A stretch of DNA of 64,000 bases from Nostoc sp. FACHB-110 (GTDB lineage: Bacteria > Cyanobacteriota > Cyanobacteriia > Cyanobacteriales > Nostocaceae): NCBI RefSeq assembly GCF_014697425.1, contig NZ_JACJRU010000019.1, positions 59,032 to 123,031 of the forward strand, given 5' to 3'. The first letter of the stretch is position 1; every line of letters begins with the position of its first letter. A program made the position numbers and the translations under genes. The notes under the pieces are model-generated. The model was not told where the DNA came from. It saw nothing but the letters and a program-made list of their open reading frames with translations, and did no database searches. Shown piece after piece: positions 8,401-16,315 of the stretch.

Positions 8401-9259
8401 TCTGTTTGTCATTAACAACATCTAATACAGAAAGTATTGCTTGTTCTAAATAAACCCGTTTGTGATTTTCTAATTCTTCGGCTGCAATTTCCGCCTCAAG
8501 TTGGTCACTTTCGCGCAGTCGTTTTAAATGCTCTTTGGGCAATTCATGTACTTGCGGTAAAACTTGATGCACTTCCCGCACATTTTGAGCAATAAACATG
8601 CGCCATAACTTCAGTTCGTTATAGGCGTAACCTGTTGTATCTAAACTATCTAACTTTAAATTACCGTAGCTTTCGCGGATATTTTCTTGATATTTATTTA
8701 AATCAAAATCAGCAACAACACCAGCAAGTTCTTTAGTATTAATTTCAATATTTGATAATTTTTGTAATTCTAAAATAGAATGTAATTCTTTTGCTTCTAA
8801 CAGCAATTCTTGAACCTGAGTAAAATACTGCTCGGTTAATGATTGCCAATTAAATTTAGCTGGTAAAGTTTTAAGTTGGAGTTTCTGCCAACTCTCGGCT
8901 AAAACTTCGTAACTCAAATCTTCGCAGGTAATATCAAAAGCTTGCCCAAGAGTTTTTTTGACAGATTTATCACTAATAAATTTCTTGATATCCCCGATAT
9001 ATTCTTTAATTTCACCTTCCGGCAGCTTACACCGCACCTTTAACTGCTGCTGCATCAGTTGTAAAAACTCTTTCAACGCCTTACCCGCAGCAATATCAAT
9101 ATCTTCTTTTTTCAGTTTCTCGAAAATCTTACCAGGAATGCCTTTTAATATATCCTTAGCCCAATCTTTCGCCGCATCTTTGGCTAAGTCTTCTAAAATT
9201 GGTTTAAAAATCAACTCTGCACCTTTAGCAACTCCCCAGATCAGCAACCAATCTACCAT
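5438..9259 (-). CDS. NACHT-domain ATPase with C-terminal HEAT-like repeats
   Basis: 1273 residues. Residues 1-280 are helical, beginning with an amphipathic segment. A NACHT/STAND NTPase follows with Walker A GDPGSGKST near 296 and Walker B VVMFDGLDE near 380, then a winged-helix-like region ('FVHRTFLEYFCAWEFV'). Residues ~765-1206 hold 13 copies of a 34-residue HEAT-like repeat (consensus AAVQELARGYKHDPAIL). STAND proteins with sensor repeats are often bacterial immune or signalling switches; the repeats would be the ligand sensor. The output domain is unknown. Gene order with hicAB suggests a defence or abortive-response module, which is inference. Confidence 0.85.
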   Translation of the reverse strand: MVDWLLIWGVAKGAELIFKPILEDLAKDAAKDWAKDILKGIPGKIFEKLKKEDIDIAAGKALKEFLQLMQQQLKVRCKLPEGEIKEYIGDIKKFISDKSVKKTLGQAFDITCEDLSYEVLAESWQKLQLKTLPAKFNWQSLTEQYFTQVQELLLEAKELHSILELQKLSNIEINTKELAGVVADFDLNKYQENIRESYGNLKLDSLDTTGYAYNELKLWRMFIAQNVREVHQVLPQVHELPKEHLKRLRESDQLEAEIAAEELENHKRVYLEQAILSVLDVVNDKQTYKYIVVLGDPGSGKSTLLQYLTLNWAESPLDNVISLPIPLLIELRTYMRRRDDKECQNFLEFFHKCSGAITHLNQHQLHEKLKAGNAVVMFDGLDEVFDPGKREDVITDIHRFTNDYPNVQVIVTSRVIGYKPQRLRDAEFRHFMLQDLNSEQIQEFIHRWHELTFSDEADKVRKRERLQRGIETSKAITELAGNPLLLTMMAILNRNQELPRDRAELYNQASRVLLHQWDVERALVEDERLDNKTIDYKDKQAMLRQVAYSMQTSDKGLAGNLISASQLENILAAYLRTLEINQPRQAARVMINQLRTRNFMLCFLGADYYAFVHRTFLEYFCAWEFVWQFKETQTLSIEVLKEEIFGKHWEDESWHEVLLLIAGMIEAKFVGEVIKYLMMQDGESEKFLNYFLAAKCLAEVRNRQEIEEIADELLNKLKDLTKYDLWYYYEPYKDEEETKLVQEIRTQAVVAIATTWIKSPQTLTWLKDRAIHDNNWDVRYIAVQELARGYKHDSAILGWLKDRAIHDDDYPVRYVAVQELARGYKHDSAILTILKDRAIHDDYPVRRAAVQELARGYKHHPEVLAILKDRAIHDNHSAVRYTAVQELARGYKHDSAILAILKDRTIHDGNSDVRQAAVQELARGYKHELEILSWLKDRAIHDSNWDVRQAAVQELARDYKYDSAILTILKDRAIHDGNSDVRRAAVQELASGYKRDPEILAIFKDCAIHDDNWDVRSAAVQELVRGYKHHPEILAFLKDRAQNDDNLAVRSAAVQELARGYKHEPEILSWLKERAQNDDNWDVRQAAVQELACGYKHDPAILTFLKDRAIHDSNWDVRQAAVQELARGYKHDPATLAILKDRAQNDDNWHIRRVAVQELARGYKHDPAIVSWLKNRTQNDDNWDVRQAAVQALSKYFKNQPELFDIYYNCAVNDPFKREYSFENNPRQTALEIIVKQFPRHPQTLPLLRDRAENDPDDKVREYAQKQLKRWEG
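5640..6980 (-). repeat. Thirteen 102-bp coding repeats
   Basis: A unit of 34 codons repeats about every 102 bp within the NACHT gene. The stretch GTTTGTAGCCACGGGCTA (plus strand) recurs almost unchanged. One unit lacks one codon (near 6730). The nucleotide likeness between units is far above what the protein alone needs, so copy number may change by recombination. Confidence 0.85.
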
Positions 9260-9482
9260 ATACCCACATCCGCAGCAATTTTAATTACGAGTATATCTAC
9301 CAGTTTAAGTAGGCATTGCCTAACTTAGGATAATTTAACCTCAGTTATAGATGTTGGTGAATGACAATATTGTTATAAGTTTTTTAACAGCGATCGCATT
9401 AGTATAATCTACTTAAATGAATTAGCTGAAATTGCATCATTGCCATCAAATTAATAATTGAAAATGAACAGACAGCAGCACA

Positions 9483-9692
9483 GAGGAAATAGAAGCAATG
9501 TTTGGGTTAAGTGAGTTCAAGCAAACACGAGTTTATCAAGAAGCTAAACAAGAAGGTCGTGTTGAGGCAAAATTAGAATCTGTCCCTCAATTGTTAGCAT
9601 TGGGTTTAACTGTGGAACAGATAGCACAGGCTTTAGATTTGGATATTGCCCAAGTTCAGCAAGCAGCAAAGCAGACATCACCAGAGCAGTAA
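9483..9692 (+). pseudogene. C-terminal remnant of an Rpn-family nuclease/transposase
   Basis: A 64-codon frame from 9498 (MFGLSEFKQTRVYQEAKQEG) matches the tail of Rpn-type PD-(D/E)XK proteins: 'LLALGLTVEQIAQALDLDI'. The frame stays family-like upstream of the ATG (TEEIEA, 9480-9497) until a stop at 9465, so the N-terminal nuclease domain is missing. Either a relic or a small reused open frame. It ends 8 nt before the Uma2 gene. Confidence 0.6.
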
Positions 9693-9700
9693 AATATTTT

Positions 9701-10447
9701 ATGGTTCTACAAATACAACCCAGTCAAAAAAAGCCAAATGTCAGTTGGGAAGCACTTCCAGCCGACTTCATTTTACCTGACGACCCAGTGGAAAATATTC
9801 AGCAACCCTCTCTCGCCGCAGCACTTACTGATGCTTTAGGTGCTAACGGACGCATCCAACCCCAAATGTTAATAGGTTCTAATTTTGGTCTAGTCGCCAC
9901 AATTAACAAAAAAATTGTTGTCAAAGCACCTGACTGGTTTTACATCCCGCAAGTGCAACCTGTAGCCGCCGATATCATTCGTCGTAGTTACACCCCCAAT
10001 TTAGAAGGTGATGCTGTGGCTGTGGTGATGGAATTTCTTTCCGAAACAGAAGGTGGAGAACTATCTATTCGTTCAACGCCACCCTACGGTAAACTTTACT
10101 TTTACGAAAAAATTCTCCAGGTTCCAACTTACGTCACTTATGACCCCTACGAACCAAGTCTAGAAGTACGCATCTGGCAAAATGAACAATACACATTGCA
10201 AACAGCAGATGCAAATGGACGTTTTTGGATTCCTGAATTAGAGTTATTTCTGGGAATTTGGCAAGGTGAAAGACTCTGCAAAACTATAAATTGGCTCAGG
10301 TGGTGGGATAGTGCCGGAAATCTGCTGTTGTGGAGTAGCGAACAAGCCGAACAAGAACGCCAGCGTGCGGAACAAGAACGCCAACGCGCTGAAAGATTAG
10401 CAGCTAAGTTACGCGAACTAGGTGTTGACCCTGATGCGATCGCCTGA
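9701..10447 (+). CDS. Uma2 family (DUF820) nuclease-like protein
   Basis: 248 residues. The Uma2 fold is a PD-(D/E)XK variant; the core here is 'KAPDWFYIPQVQP', 'AVVMEFLSETEGGE' and 'KLYFYEKILQVPTYVTYDPY'. The C-terminus is a charged helix with the direct repeat EQERQRAEQERQRAE. These proteins are hugely expanded in cyanobacteria and their roles are not known. The gene probably shares a transcript with the Rpn remnant. Confidence 0.85.
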   Translation: MVLQIQPSQKKPNVSWEALPADFILPDDPVENIQQPSLAAALTDALGANGRIQPQMLIGSNFGLVATINKKIVVKAPDWFYIPQVQPVAADIIRRSYTPNLEGDAVAVVMEFLSETEGGELSIRSTPPYGKLYFYEKILQVPTYVTYDPYEPSLEVRIWQNEQYTLQTADANGRFWIPELELFLGIWQGERLCKTINWLRWWDSAGNLLLWSSEQAEQERQRAEQERQRAERLAAKLRELGVDPDAIA

Positions 10448-10513
10448 CCAAAATGAAGACAATAATTAGCTATTCACTCTTTGCTGTACACAGGGGAACA
10501 GCATTGAAATTCC

Positions 10514-11368
10514 ATGAAACAGCAAAAAAATCAATTTAGCCATCTCACAGCAATAGAAAGAATTTATCTCTCATTCCCCGCACAGTTTTTATTAAATCAA
10601 AACCTCCTGCAAGGCCACATCCTCGATTTTGGTTGTGGTCTTGGTAATGATGTGAAATTATTACATCAAAAAGGCTTTGATATCACGGGCTATGACCCTT
10701 ATTACTTTCCTCAATATCCTGTTGATAAATTTGACACAATCATTTGCTTTTATGTTTTAAATGTCTTGTTTCCTGAAGAACAAGCTAATGTGTTAATGGC
10801 AGTAGCACACTTATTAAAACCAGGTGGTAAAGCTTATTTCACTGTCAGAAGAGATATCAAAAAAGAAGGCTTTCGGGAACACTACGTCCATAAAAAGCCT
10901 ACATATCAATGTAATGTTAAACTTCCCTTTGCTTCAATTTTGGTAGATGAGCGTCGAGAAATCTACCAGTATGTTCATTACAATCGCCAGCGCAATTCCA
11001 CCAACTACTGTATATTTTGTAATCCCCCCAAAAATCTCAAATTATTAACAGAATCAGCCACAGCCTACGCCATATTTGACGGCTACCCTATCAGTAAAGG
11101 TCATATATTAGTCATTCCTAAACGTCATGTCAGCAATTATTTTGAACTCCCATTTAAAGAACAATCAGCTTGTTGGTTAATGGTAAACAAAGTACAAGAA
11201 ATTCTCAAAGCGGAATTTGCCCCTGATGGCTTTAATATCGGGATGAACATTAACCGCGAAGCCGGTCAAAATATTATGCACGCCAGCATTCATATTATTC
11301 CCCGTTACAAAGGTGACAGCAATGGTGCTAAAAGTGGCATCAGAAGTGTCATTCCTAAACAGAAATAA
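10514..11368 (+). CDS. SAM-methyltransferase / HIT-domain fusion protein
   Basis: 284 residues. Residues ~15-150 are a class I methyltransferase (motif I 'ILDFGCGLGNDVKLLHQKG', acidic 'TGYDPY'). Residues ~165-284 are a HIT domain with a CX2C zinc pair (YCIFC) and 'FDGYPISKGHILVIPKRH'. In the active-site motif the usual HxHxH reads HASIH, so the central histidine that attacks nucleotides is serine. The domain may bind rather than cut nucleotides. The gene converges on the MDR gene, the stops lying 5 nt apart. Confidence 0.85.
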   Translation: MKQQKNQFSHLTAIERIYLSFPAQFLLNQNLLQGHILDFGCGLGNDVKLLHQKGFDITGYDPYYFPQYPVDKFDTIICFYVLNVLFPEEQANVLMAVAHLLKPGGKAYFTVRRDIKKEGFREHYVHKKPTYQCNVKLPFASILVDERREIYQYVHYNRQRNSTNYCIFCNPPKNLKLLTESATAYAIFDGYPISKGHILVIPKRHVSNYFELPFKEQSACWLMVNKVQEILKAEFAPDGFNIGMNINREAGQNIMHASIHIIPRYKGDSNGAKSGIRSVIPKQK

Positions 11369-11372
11369 GCAA

Positions 11373-12317
11373 TTAGTTAGAAATTGCGATCGCAATTTTA
11401 CCAACTGCCCTCTCACTTTCACTATAGGTATGAGCCGCAGCTACTTCTGACAGTGCAAAAGTCCTGTCAATGACGGTGCGAATTTTCCCTTTTTCAATTA
11501 AGTCTTTTAAATAAATCAAATCTGGACTATTTGGCTTTTCAATGACTAATTTCGCCTTTTGTCCAGGTAAAAACGTTGTCAAAAAACCCACAACCAATAC
11601 TTCTGGGGTTGGCAAGGTGGTAACATAAATACCGTTTGGTTTGAGAACTGCTCTACACTCAAACAGCGATCGCTTGGCTACCGCATCAAATATAATGTCG
11701 TATTGACTTTTCTCCGCCGTGAAATCTTGTTGGGTATAATCAATCACCCTATCAGCCCCCAAAGATTTCACAAAATCGAGGTTTTTGGTACTACAAACTC
11801 CCGTTACCTCTGTCTGCAAAGCCTTGGCAATTTGCACGGCAAATATACCCACACCACCCGCAGCACCATTAACTAAAACTTTCTGTCCAGCCTGGATAGT
11901 TCCCAAATCACGTAATGCTTGCAAAGCTGTCAGCGCGGCTAAAGGTACTGTAGCTGCTTCTTCATAACTCAAATTTGTTGGCTTGGGTGCTGCCAAATTT
12001 TCCGGAATGGCCGCAAATTCCGCATAAGCACCGCCAGGAAAGCTCGTGCTGCCATAAATCGCATCTCCCACTTGAAAGCGGGTGACTTGCGAACCCACAC
12101 TCACAACTTCTCCCGCCACATCAAACCCCAAAATTAACGGTAAACTATTGCCAACTAGCAAGCTCAACATTCCCTTGCGAATTTTCCAGTCGATGGGGTT
12201 AACACTGCTGGCGTAGACTTTCACCAGTAATTGGTCAGGTTTGATTTGCGGCTGCATCCAGTCTTCATATTGCAAAACATTGGTGCTGCCATAACCGCGA
12301 ATAATAACTGCCTTCAT
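11373..12317 (-). CDS. NADPH:quinone-reductase-like MDR oxidoreductase
   Basis: 314 residues, zinc-free MDR type. The N-terminal GroES-like domain has 'VYASSVNPIDWKIRKGM' and 'LILGFDVAGEVVSVG'. The Rossmann domain has 'VLVNGAAGGVGIFAVQIAK' near residue 150. None of the zinc-ligand cysteines of alcohol dehydrogenases are present. It probably reduces quinones or activated alkenes with NADPH. Normal length. Not obviously tied to nitrogen fixation. Confidence 0.88.
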   Translation of the reverse strand: MKAVIIRGYGSTNVLQYEDWMQPQIKPDQLLVKVYASSVNPIDWKIRKGMLSLLVGNSLPLILGFDVAGEVVSVGSQVTRFQVGDAIYGSTSFPGGAYAEFAAIPENLAAPKPTNLSYEEAATVPLAALTALQALRDLGTIQAGQKVLVNGAAGGVGIFAVQIAKALQTEVTGVCSTKNLDFVKSLGADRVIDYTQQDFTAEKSQYDIIFDAVAKRSLFECRAVLKPNGIYVTTLPTPEVLVVGFLTTFLPGQKAKLVIEKPNSPDLIYLKDLIEKGKIRTVIDRTFALSEVAAAHTYSESERAVGKIAIAISN

Positions 12318-12810
12318 CGCATTCCTCCTGTGGAAAAAAGAGGCTAGAGATTAGAGGCTAGGGACTAGAAGAAGATTTTACCACCTAATTTATAGGCATG
12401 ATTGCCTTTGGCAGATGAGCTTAACACTGCTAATTAGCCTACTAACCCCTAACCCCTCCTAATATTGTGACGTAATTAACTTTTTATGCTATCTGTTAAA
12501 TATGCTTCTATTTGAATATAAAAATATTTTACTTTTTATATAAAAAAATTAATTTTTGCAAATTATATTCATTAATTTTGGCTGGCTCTAAAACCGCGAA
12601 ACCCAAGAATATCATACTTTTCAGTGCGATTTAATTTCATTAAACTGATAAAACTTAAGAAAATGTGAATTACATTTTTCTCTAAAAAAAAATGATATGT
12701 TGTATACAGAATTGAATTTCGCACGTATCTGGAGTAGTACCAAGAAATCTGCTCCAGTTTTTCCCCCTAAATCCTTTAGCCATCAAGGTTTCTGGCTAGG
12801 TTTAAGGGGT
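12318..12810. other. AT-rich intergenic stretch between MDR gene and nifB promoter
   Basis: Nearly 500 bp with no gene. It starts with short repeats of the type GGCTAGAGATTAGAGGCTAG (12340-12370), then is very AT-rich (12470-12720). Any MDR promoter lies here. Nothing else is recognised. Confidence 0.4.
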
Positions 12811-13050
12811 ATTTGAGTACAACTTTTTGTATCCTGAAATTAGCAGCAACCCGCCTCAAAGCCTTGCTGAGATTAAGCTATAGCTGAGTACAAAGAAATC
12901 CTAAACCCCACTCGAAAAATACAAGAACCCTGACCGAAAAATACTAGAACCCCTACCCGAAAAAAAAATTTATAAACTTTTTTATAGCTCTCTATTCAGG
13001 TTTGCAGATTTGAGTACAAACCTAATAAATCCAATAAATTCTATCCAAAA
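12811..13050 (+). promoter_or_regulatory. nifB: nifB promoter region with GAGTAC boxes (putative CnfR-responsive)
   Basis: Three GAGTAC boxes (12815-12820, 12886-12891, 13012-13017). Three C-rich repeats of type GAAAAATACTAGAACCCC lie at 12901-12962 between boxes two and three. A TAATAAATCCAATAAAT element follows at 13023-13039. The nifP promoter has the same layout. The nifB ATG is ~400 bp further on, so the leader is long. CnfR/PatB control of nifB is established in related strains; the site assignment is inference. Confidence 0.6.
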
Positions 13051-13177
13051 ATAACCACAGCCTTGCTCAAAAACGGCTGCTATAAATCATATATCGCCAA
13101 TCACCAATGGCTCGAAACAAAACAACAAGCCAAAAGTGAGTGGAGGGATGAGATAGCACCATGCCTCGGTGAATCGA

Positions 13178-13338
13178 AGTCACGGCTTTCCACAGCAACT
13201 CTACCCCCAACCAAAAAGTTGACACACACCAGCCGAAACACAAGGATTCATAGCCTGCCACAATCAGCAAAGTTCCCGCCAAGCGGCTTTGCTACAACCC
13301 AAGGATGCACTCCTGCGGGCAGTGTGAAAGTCGTGACT
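13178..13338 (+). other. Inverted repeat inside the nifB leader
   Basis: AGTCACGGCTTTCCAC (13178-13193) pairs with GTGTGAAAGTCGTGACT (13322-13338) with one bulge and one wobble, enclosing ~130 nt that hold smaller stems. It could fold the nifB leader, or be a small foldback repeat. Frames across this region on both strands look non-coding. Confidence 0.4.
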
Positions 13339-13417
13339 TCCATTCTACTAGGGCAAATCAAATAGCAACGGCATCTCCCACAGTGGCAGCTTAGTCCACC
13401 GACATTTGCGAAATTCA

Positions 13418-14854
13418 ATGACACCACAGGTTACAGGCTCCTCCGTTACTGAATCGACACCTACCCAAGCAAAATCTGGTGGTTGCGGATGCGACAGCAA
13501 AAGCAGCGCCACCGTGGAAATGGACGAAAAGCTCCAAGAACGCATTGCTAAACATCCCTGCTACAGCGAAGAAGCTCACCACCATTACGCCAGAATGCAC
13601 GTTGCAGTTGCACCTGCTTGCAACATTCAATGTAACTATTGCAACCGCAAATATGACTGCGCCAACGAAAGCCGTCCTGGTGTAGTGAGCGAGTTACTTA
13701 CACCTGAAGAAGCAGCCCACAAAGCTTTAGTCATCGCTGGCAAAATTCCTCAAATGACAGTTTTAGGAATTGCCGGCCCAGGCGATCCCCTCGCCAACCC
13801 CGAAAAAACTTTCCGCACCTTTGAGTTGGTTGCAGACAAAGCACCAGATATCAAACTGTGCTTATCAACCAACGGTTTGATGTTAACTGAATACATCGAT
13901 CGCATTAAACAACTAAATATAGATCACGTTACTATCACCCTAAATACCATCGACCCAGAAATCGGCGCGCAGATTTACTCTTGGGTTCACTATAAGCGCA
14001 AGCGTTACAGAGGCATTGAAGGAGCCAGAATTCTGCTCGAAAAGCAGTTAGAAGGCTTACAAGCTTTGAAAGAAGCCGATATTTTGTGCAAAGTCAATTC
14101 CGTGATGATTCCCGGAATCAATGACCAACACTTAGTAGAAGTCAACAAAGCCATTCGTGAACATGGTGCATTCCTGCACAACATCATGCCGTTGATTTCT
14201 GCACCCGAACACGGCACACACTTTGGTTTAATCGGTCAACGCGGCCCTTCACAAACAGAACTCAAGACCGTTCAAGACCAGTGCGCCGGCAACATGAAAA
14301 TGATGCGCCACTGCCGTCAATGCCGTGCAGATGCCATTGGTTTGTTGGGTGAAGACCGCAGCCAAGAATTCACCAAAGAGAATTTCTTGGAAATGACACC
14401 AGAGTATGACTTCAGCAAACGTCAAGAAGTTCACGAAGGTATTGAGAAATTTAGAGAAGAAATTAAAGCAGCTAAAGAAAAGGCAAAATCAGGCAAGCAG
14501 CAAGCAGCCAACAATCCTAAAATCTTAGTTGCAGTCGCCACCAAAGGCGGCGGCTTAGTGAACCAACACTTCGGCCATGTCAAAGAATTCCAAGTTTACG
14601 AAGTTGACGGCCACGAAGTTCGCTTTATCAGTCACCGCAAAATTGATCAATATTGTCAAGGTGGATACGGTGAAGCCGCCACCGCAGAGAATATCATGAA
14701 GACAATTGCAGATTGTAAAGCAGTATTGGTTTCTAAGATTGGCAACTGTCCCAAAGAAAAATTGCTCACAGCTGGCATACAGACCGTTGAAGCATACGAC
14801 GTAATCGAGAAGGTTGCTTTAGAGTTTTACGAACAGTACGTCAAAGAACAATAG
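13418..14854 (+). CDS. nifB: NifB, FeMo-co precursor (NifB-co) synthase
   Basis: 478 residues from the ATG at 13418 (MTPQVTGSSVTESTPTQAKS); a TTG at 13406 is in frame but unlikely. Radical-SAM cluster motif CX3CX2C at Cys68, Cys72 and Cys75 (ACNIQCNYC); further cluster cysteines include 'CRQC' near residue 305. From ~370 on there is a NafY/NifX-like cofactor-binding domain ('ILVAVATKGGGLVNQHFGH'). NifB builds the carbide-centred 8Fe core of FeMo-co. First gene of the rightward nif operon, preceded by its own promoter. Confidence 0.97.
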   Translation: MTPQVTGSSVTESTPTQAKSGGCGCDSKSSATVEMDEKLQERIAKHPCYSEEAHHHYARMHVAVAPACNIQCNYCNRKYDCANESRPGVVSELLTPEEAAHKALVIAGKIPQMTVLGIAGPGDPLANPEKTFRTFELVADKAPDIKLCLSTNGLMLTEYIDRIKQLNIDHVTITLNTIDPEIGAQIYSWVHYKRKRYRGIEGARILLEKQLEGLQALKEADILCKVNSVMIPGINDQHLVEVNKAIREHGAFLHNIMPLISAPEHGTHFGLIGQRGPSQTELKTVQDQCAGNMKMMRHCRQCRADAIGLLGEDRSQEFTKENFLEMTPEYDFSKRQEVHEGIEKFREEIKAAKEKAKSGKQQAANNPKILVAVATKGGGLVNQHFGHVKEFQVYEVDGHEVRFISHRKIDQYCQGGYGEAATAENIMKTIADCKAVLVSKIGNCPKEKLLTAGIQTVEAYDVIEKVALEFYEQYVKEQ

Positions 14855-15000
14855 GAAGTATGAAGTATGAAGGCTGAAGTATGAAAATTCTACTGCTCCG
14901 CAGAATGGAGTTAATGAATTAAAGATTAAAAATTTCACACTTTACACTTCATACTTCATACTTCATACTTCACACTTCATACTTTCTTCTCTCATTCGCA
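14855..15000 (+). repeat. Heptamer repeats (STRR) forming a hairpin between nifB and fdxN
   Basis: Tandem TGAAGTA-like heptamers (14856-14885) are mirrored by CTTCATA-like heptamers (14940-14985). The transcript can fold into a long stem with a ~50-nt loop. Similar STRR hairpins lie after nifS and nifH. Confidence 0.75.
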
Positions 15001-15012
15001 AGGAGAATAATC

Positions 15013-15315
15013 ATGGCTTATAAGATTACCAGCCAATGTATTTCTTGCAATCTCTGTGAGTCTGTATGTCCTACCGGAGCAATTAAAGTGGAAGGGTCAC
15101 GCCACTGGATTGAGTCCGAACTCTGCACAGACTGTGTTGGTAGTATTCACACAGTACCTCAATGCAAAGCTGGTTGCCCAACCTGTGATGGTTGCGTTAA
15201 AGAAACAAACGATTATTGGGAAAGCTGGTTTGCTAAATATAACCGTGTCGTCGGGAAGTTAACAAAAAAACAAGATTATTGGGAACGTTGGTTTGACTGT
15301 TATTCTCAGCAGTTT
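15013..15315 (+). CDS. fdxN: FdxN ferredoxin, 5' part (101 codons, interrupted)
   Basis: Bacterial-type 2[4Fe-4S] ferredoxin. First cluster motif CX2CX2CX3CP at Cys9, 12, 15 and 19 (CISCNLCESVCP); the second set lies in 'CTDCVGSIHTVPQCKAGCPTC'. After codon 100 the frame runs into element DNA and ends at 15363 with a foreign tail (ILSNEKILKSQKVIL). Joining to 54672-54717 at the shared repeat restores a 115-residue protein ending in SEQIQKHQGEILGV. The ribosome site AAGGAG at 15000-15005 supports the start. Expressed as full protein only after excision. Confidence 0.95.
15301..15314 (+). repeat. Left recombination site of the fdxN element
   Basis: TATTCTCAGCAGTT, inside fdxN codons 97-101. The right copy at 54658-54671 reads TAGTCTCAGCAGTT, so 13 of 14 bases match and the unbroken identity is 11 bp (15304-15314). 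In Anabaena PCC 7120 the known fdxN-element repeat is TATTC; here only the left copy keeps it. Confidence 0.85.
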
Positions 15316-15400
15316 ATACTATCCAACGAAAAAATATTAAAAAGTCAAAAGGTAATCCTATAAATAAATCCAGCGGCTTGTTTTCTTTTGCCTTGTTCTG

Positions 15401-16222
15401 TCAAATCATCTTACCTAATTGTTGTGAGCGACTCAAAGCCGTCAGCACTGCATCAGCAATCACAGTTCGCATTCCACCTTTTTCTAATTCGTAAAGACCA
15501 GCAGCTGTGATGCCTCCAGGACTCGTAACCTTATTACGTAGTACTGCTGGATGTTCATCAGTTTGCAACATCAGTTCTACACTGCCAGCAATTGTGTGTA
15601 AAGTTAATTCTTGAGCTTGTGCGCGAGTTAAGCCTATCTGTACCCCAGCATCAATCATGGCTTCAATGTAGAGAAAGATAAATCCGGTTCCGGCACTGCT
15701 CAAAGCCGTGGCCATATCTAGGTAGTGTTCGTTGTGAGTTAGGAACTCTTGACCTAATGCTTGTAAAATGGTTTGAGTCTGCGATCGCTGTATTTCTGTC
15801 ACACTTGATGATGCACTCCATACTGTAGTTCCATGACCAACTTGGACTGCAATATTGGGCATAGTCCGGACAATCGCAGCATGATTCAAACCCTCGCGCA
15901 GAGATTGAATGCTGGCTCCACCAATAATACTAATCACTAAAGTATCAGATGAAATCTGACCTTTAAGCAAAGCCATAACGGAAGTTAATACCTGCGGCTT
16001 CACTGCAAGTATGACAATCGCAGCACCTTGTATAGCATCTAGATTGTTCGTTGTAGTACGTACATTATATTCTCTTTCTAAATGCAGACATCGTGTACTA
16101 AGTGGATCGCTAACAATAATTAGCTCAGGTTTTGGTACAATTTTTGTTGATAATAATCTACTAATTATCATCTCTCCCATTATCCCACCACCAATCAAAG
16201 CTATTTGTAAATCTTCTAGCAT
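15401..16222 (-). CDS. Pyrroline-5-carboxylate reductase homologue (NosF/ProC type)
   Basis: 273 residues. N-terminal Rossmann motif 'IALIGGGIMGEMIISRL' binds NAD(P)H. The C-terminal dimer domain has 'ALSSAGTGFIFLYIEAMIDAG' and the conserved 'VTSPGGITAAGLYELEKGG'. It reduces a pyrroline carboxylate to proline. Placed after a zinc dehydrogenase and a 2-oxoglutarate dioxygenase, it is more likely a NosF-like methyl-pyrroline carboxylate reductase for 4-methylproline than the housekeeping ProC. Last gene of the three; it lies directly inside the left element border. Confidence 0.85.
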   Translation of the reverse strand: MLEDLQIALIGGGIMGEMIISRLLSTKIVPKPELIIVSDPLSTRCLHLEREYNVRTTTNNLDAIQGAAIVILAVKPQVLTSVMALLKGQISSDTLVISIIGGASIQSLREGLNHAAIVRTMPNIAVQVGHGTTVWSASSSVTEIQRSQTQTILQALGQEFLTHNEHYLDMATALSSAGTGFIFLYIEAMIDAGVQIGLTRAQAQELTLHTIAGSVELMLQTDEHPAVLRNKVTSPGGITAAGLYELEKGGMRTVIADAVLTALSRSQQLGKMI

Positions 16223-16315
16223 ATCACCTCTTAATGTTTTTATTAAATTGATATATTTGTGTTTTAAAGATTATCGCTGATCAATCAAATTTATTCACCA
16301 AATTCCCTTGGTTAT

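Noticed and set aside
13063..13365. Frames of 71-100 codons on both strands in the nifB leader
   Set aside because: They cover each other and the inverted repeat; no known protein features; the stretch is best seen as leader.
15013..15363. Complete fdxN gene of 116 codons
   Set aside because: The last 15 codons are element DNA; the genuine C-terminus is found before nifS.
15401..16222. Housekeeping proC
   Set aside because: Possible by sequence, but position in an excisable element behind a dioxygenase and a zinc dehydrogenase makes a NosF-like role more likely; not settled.
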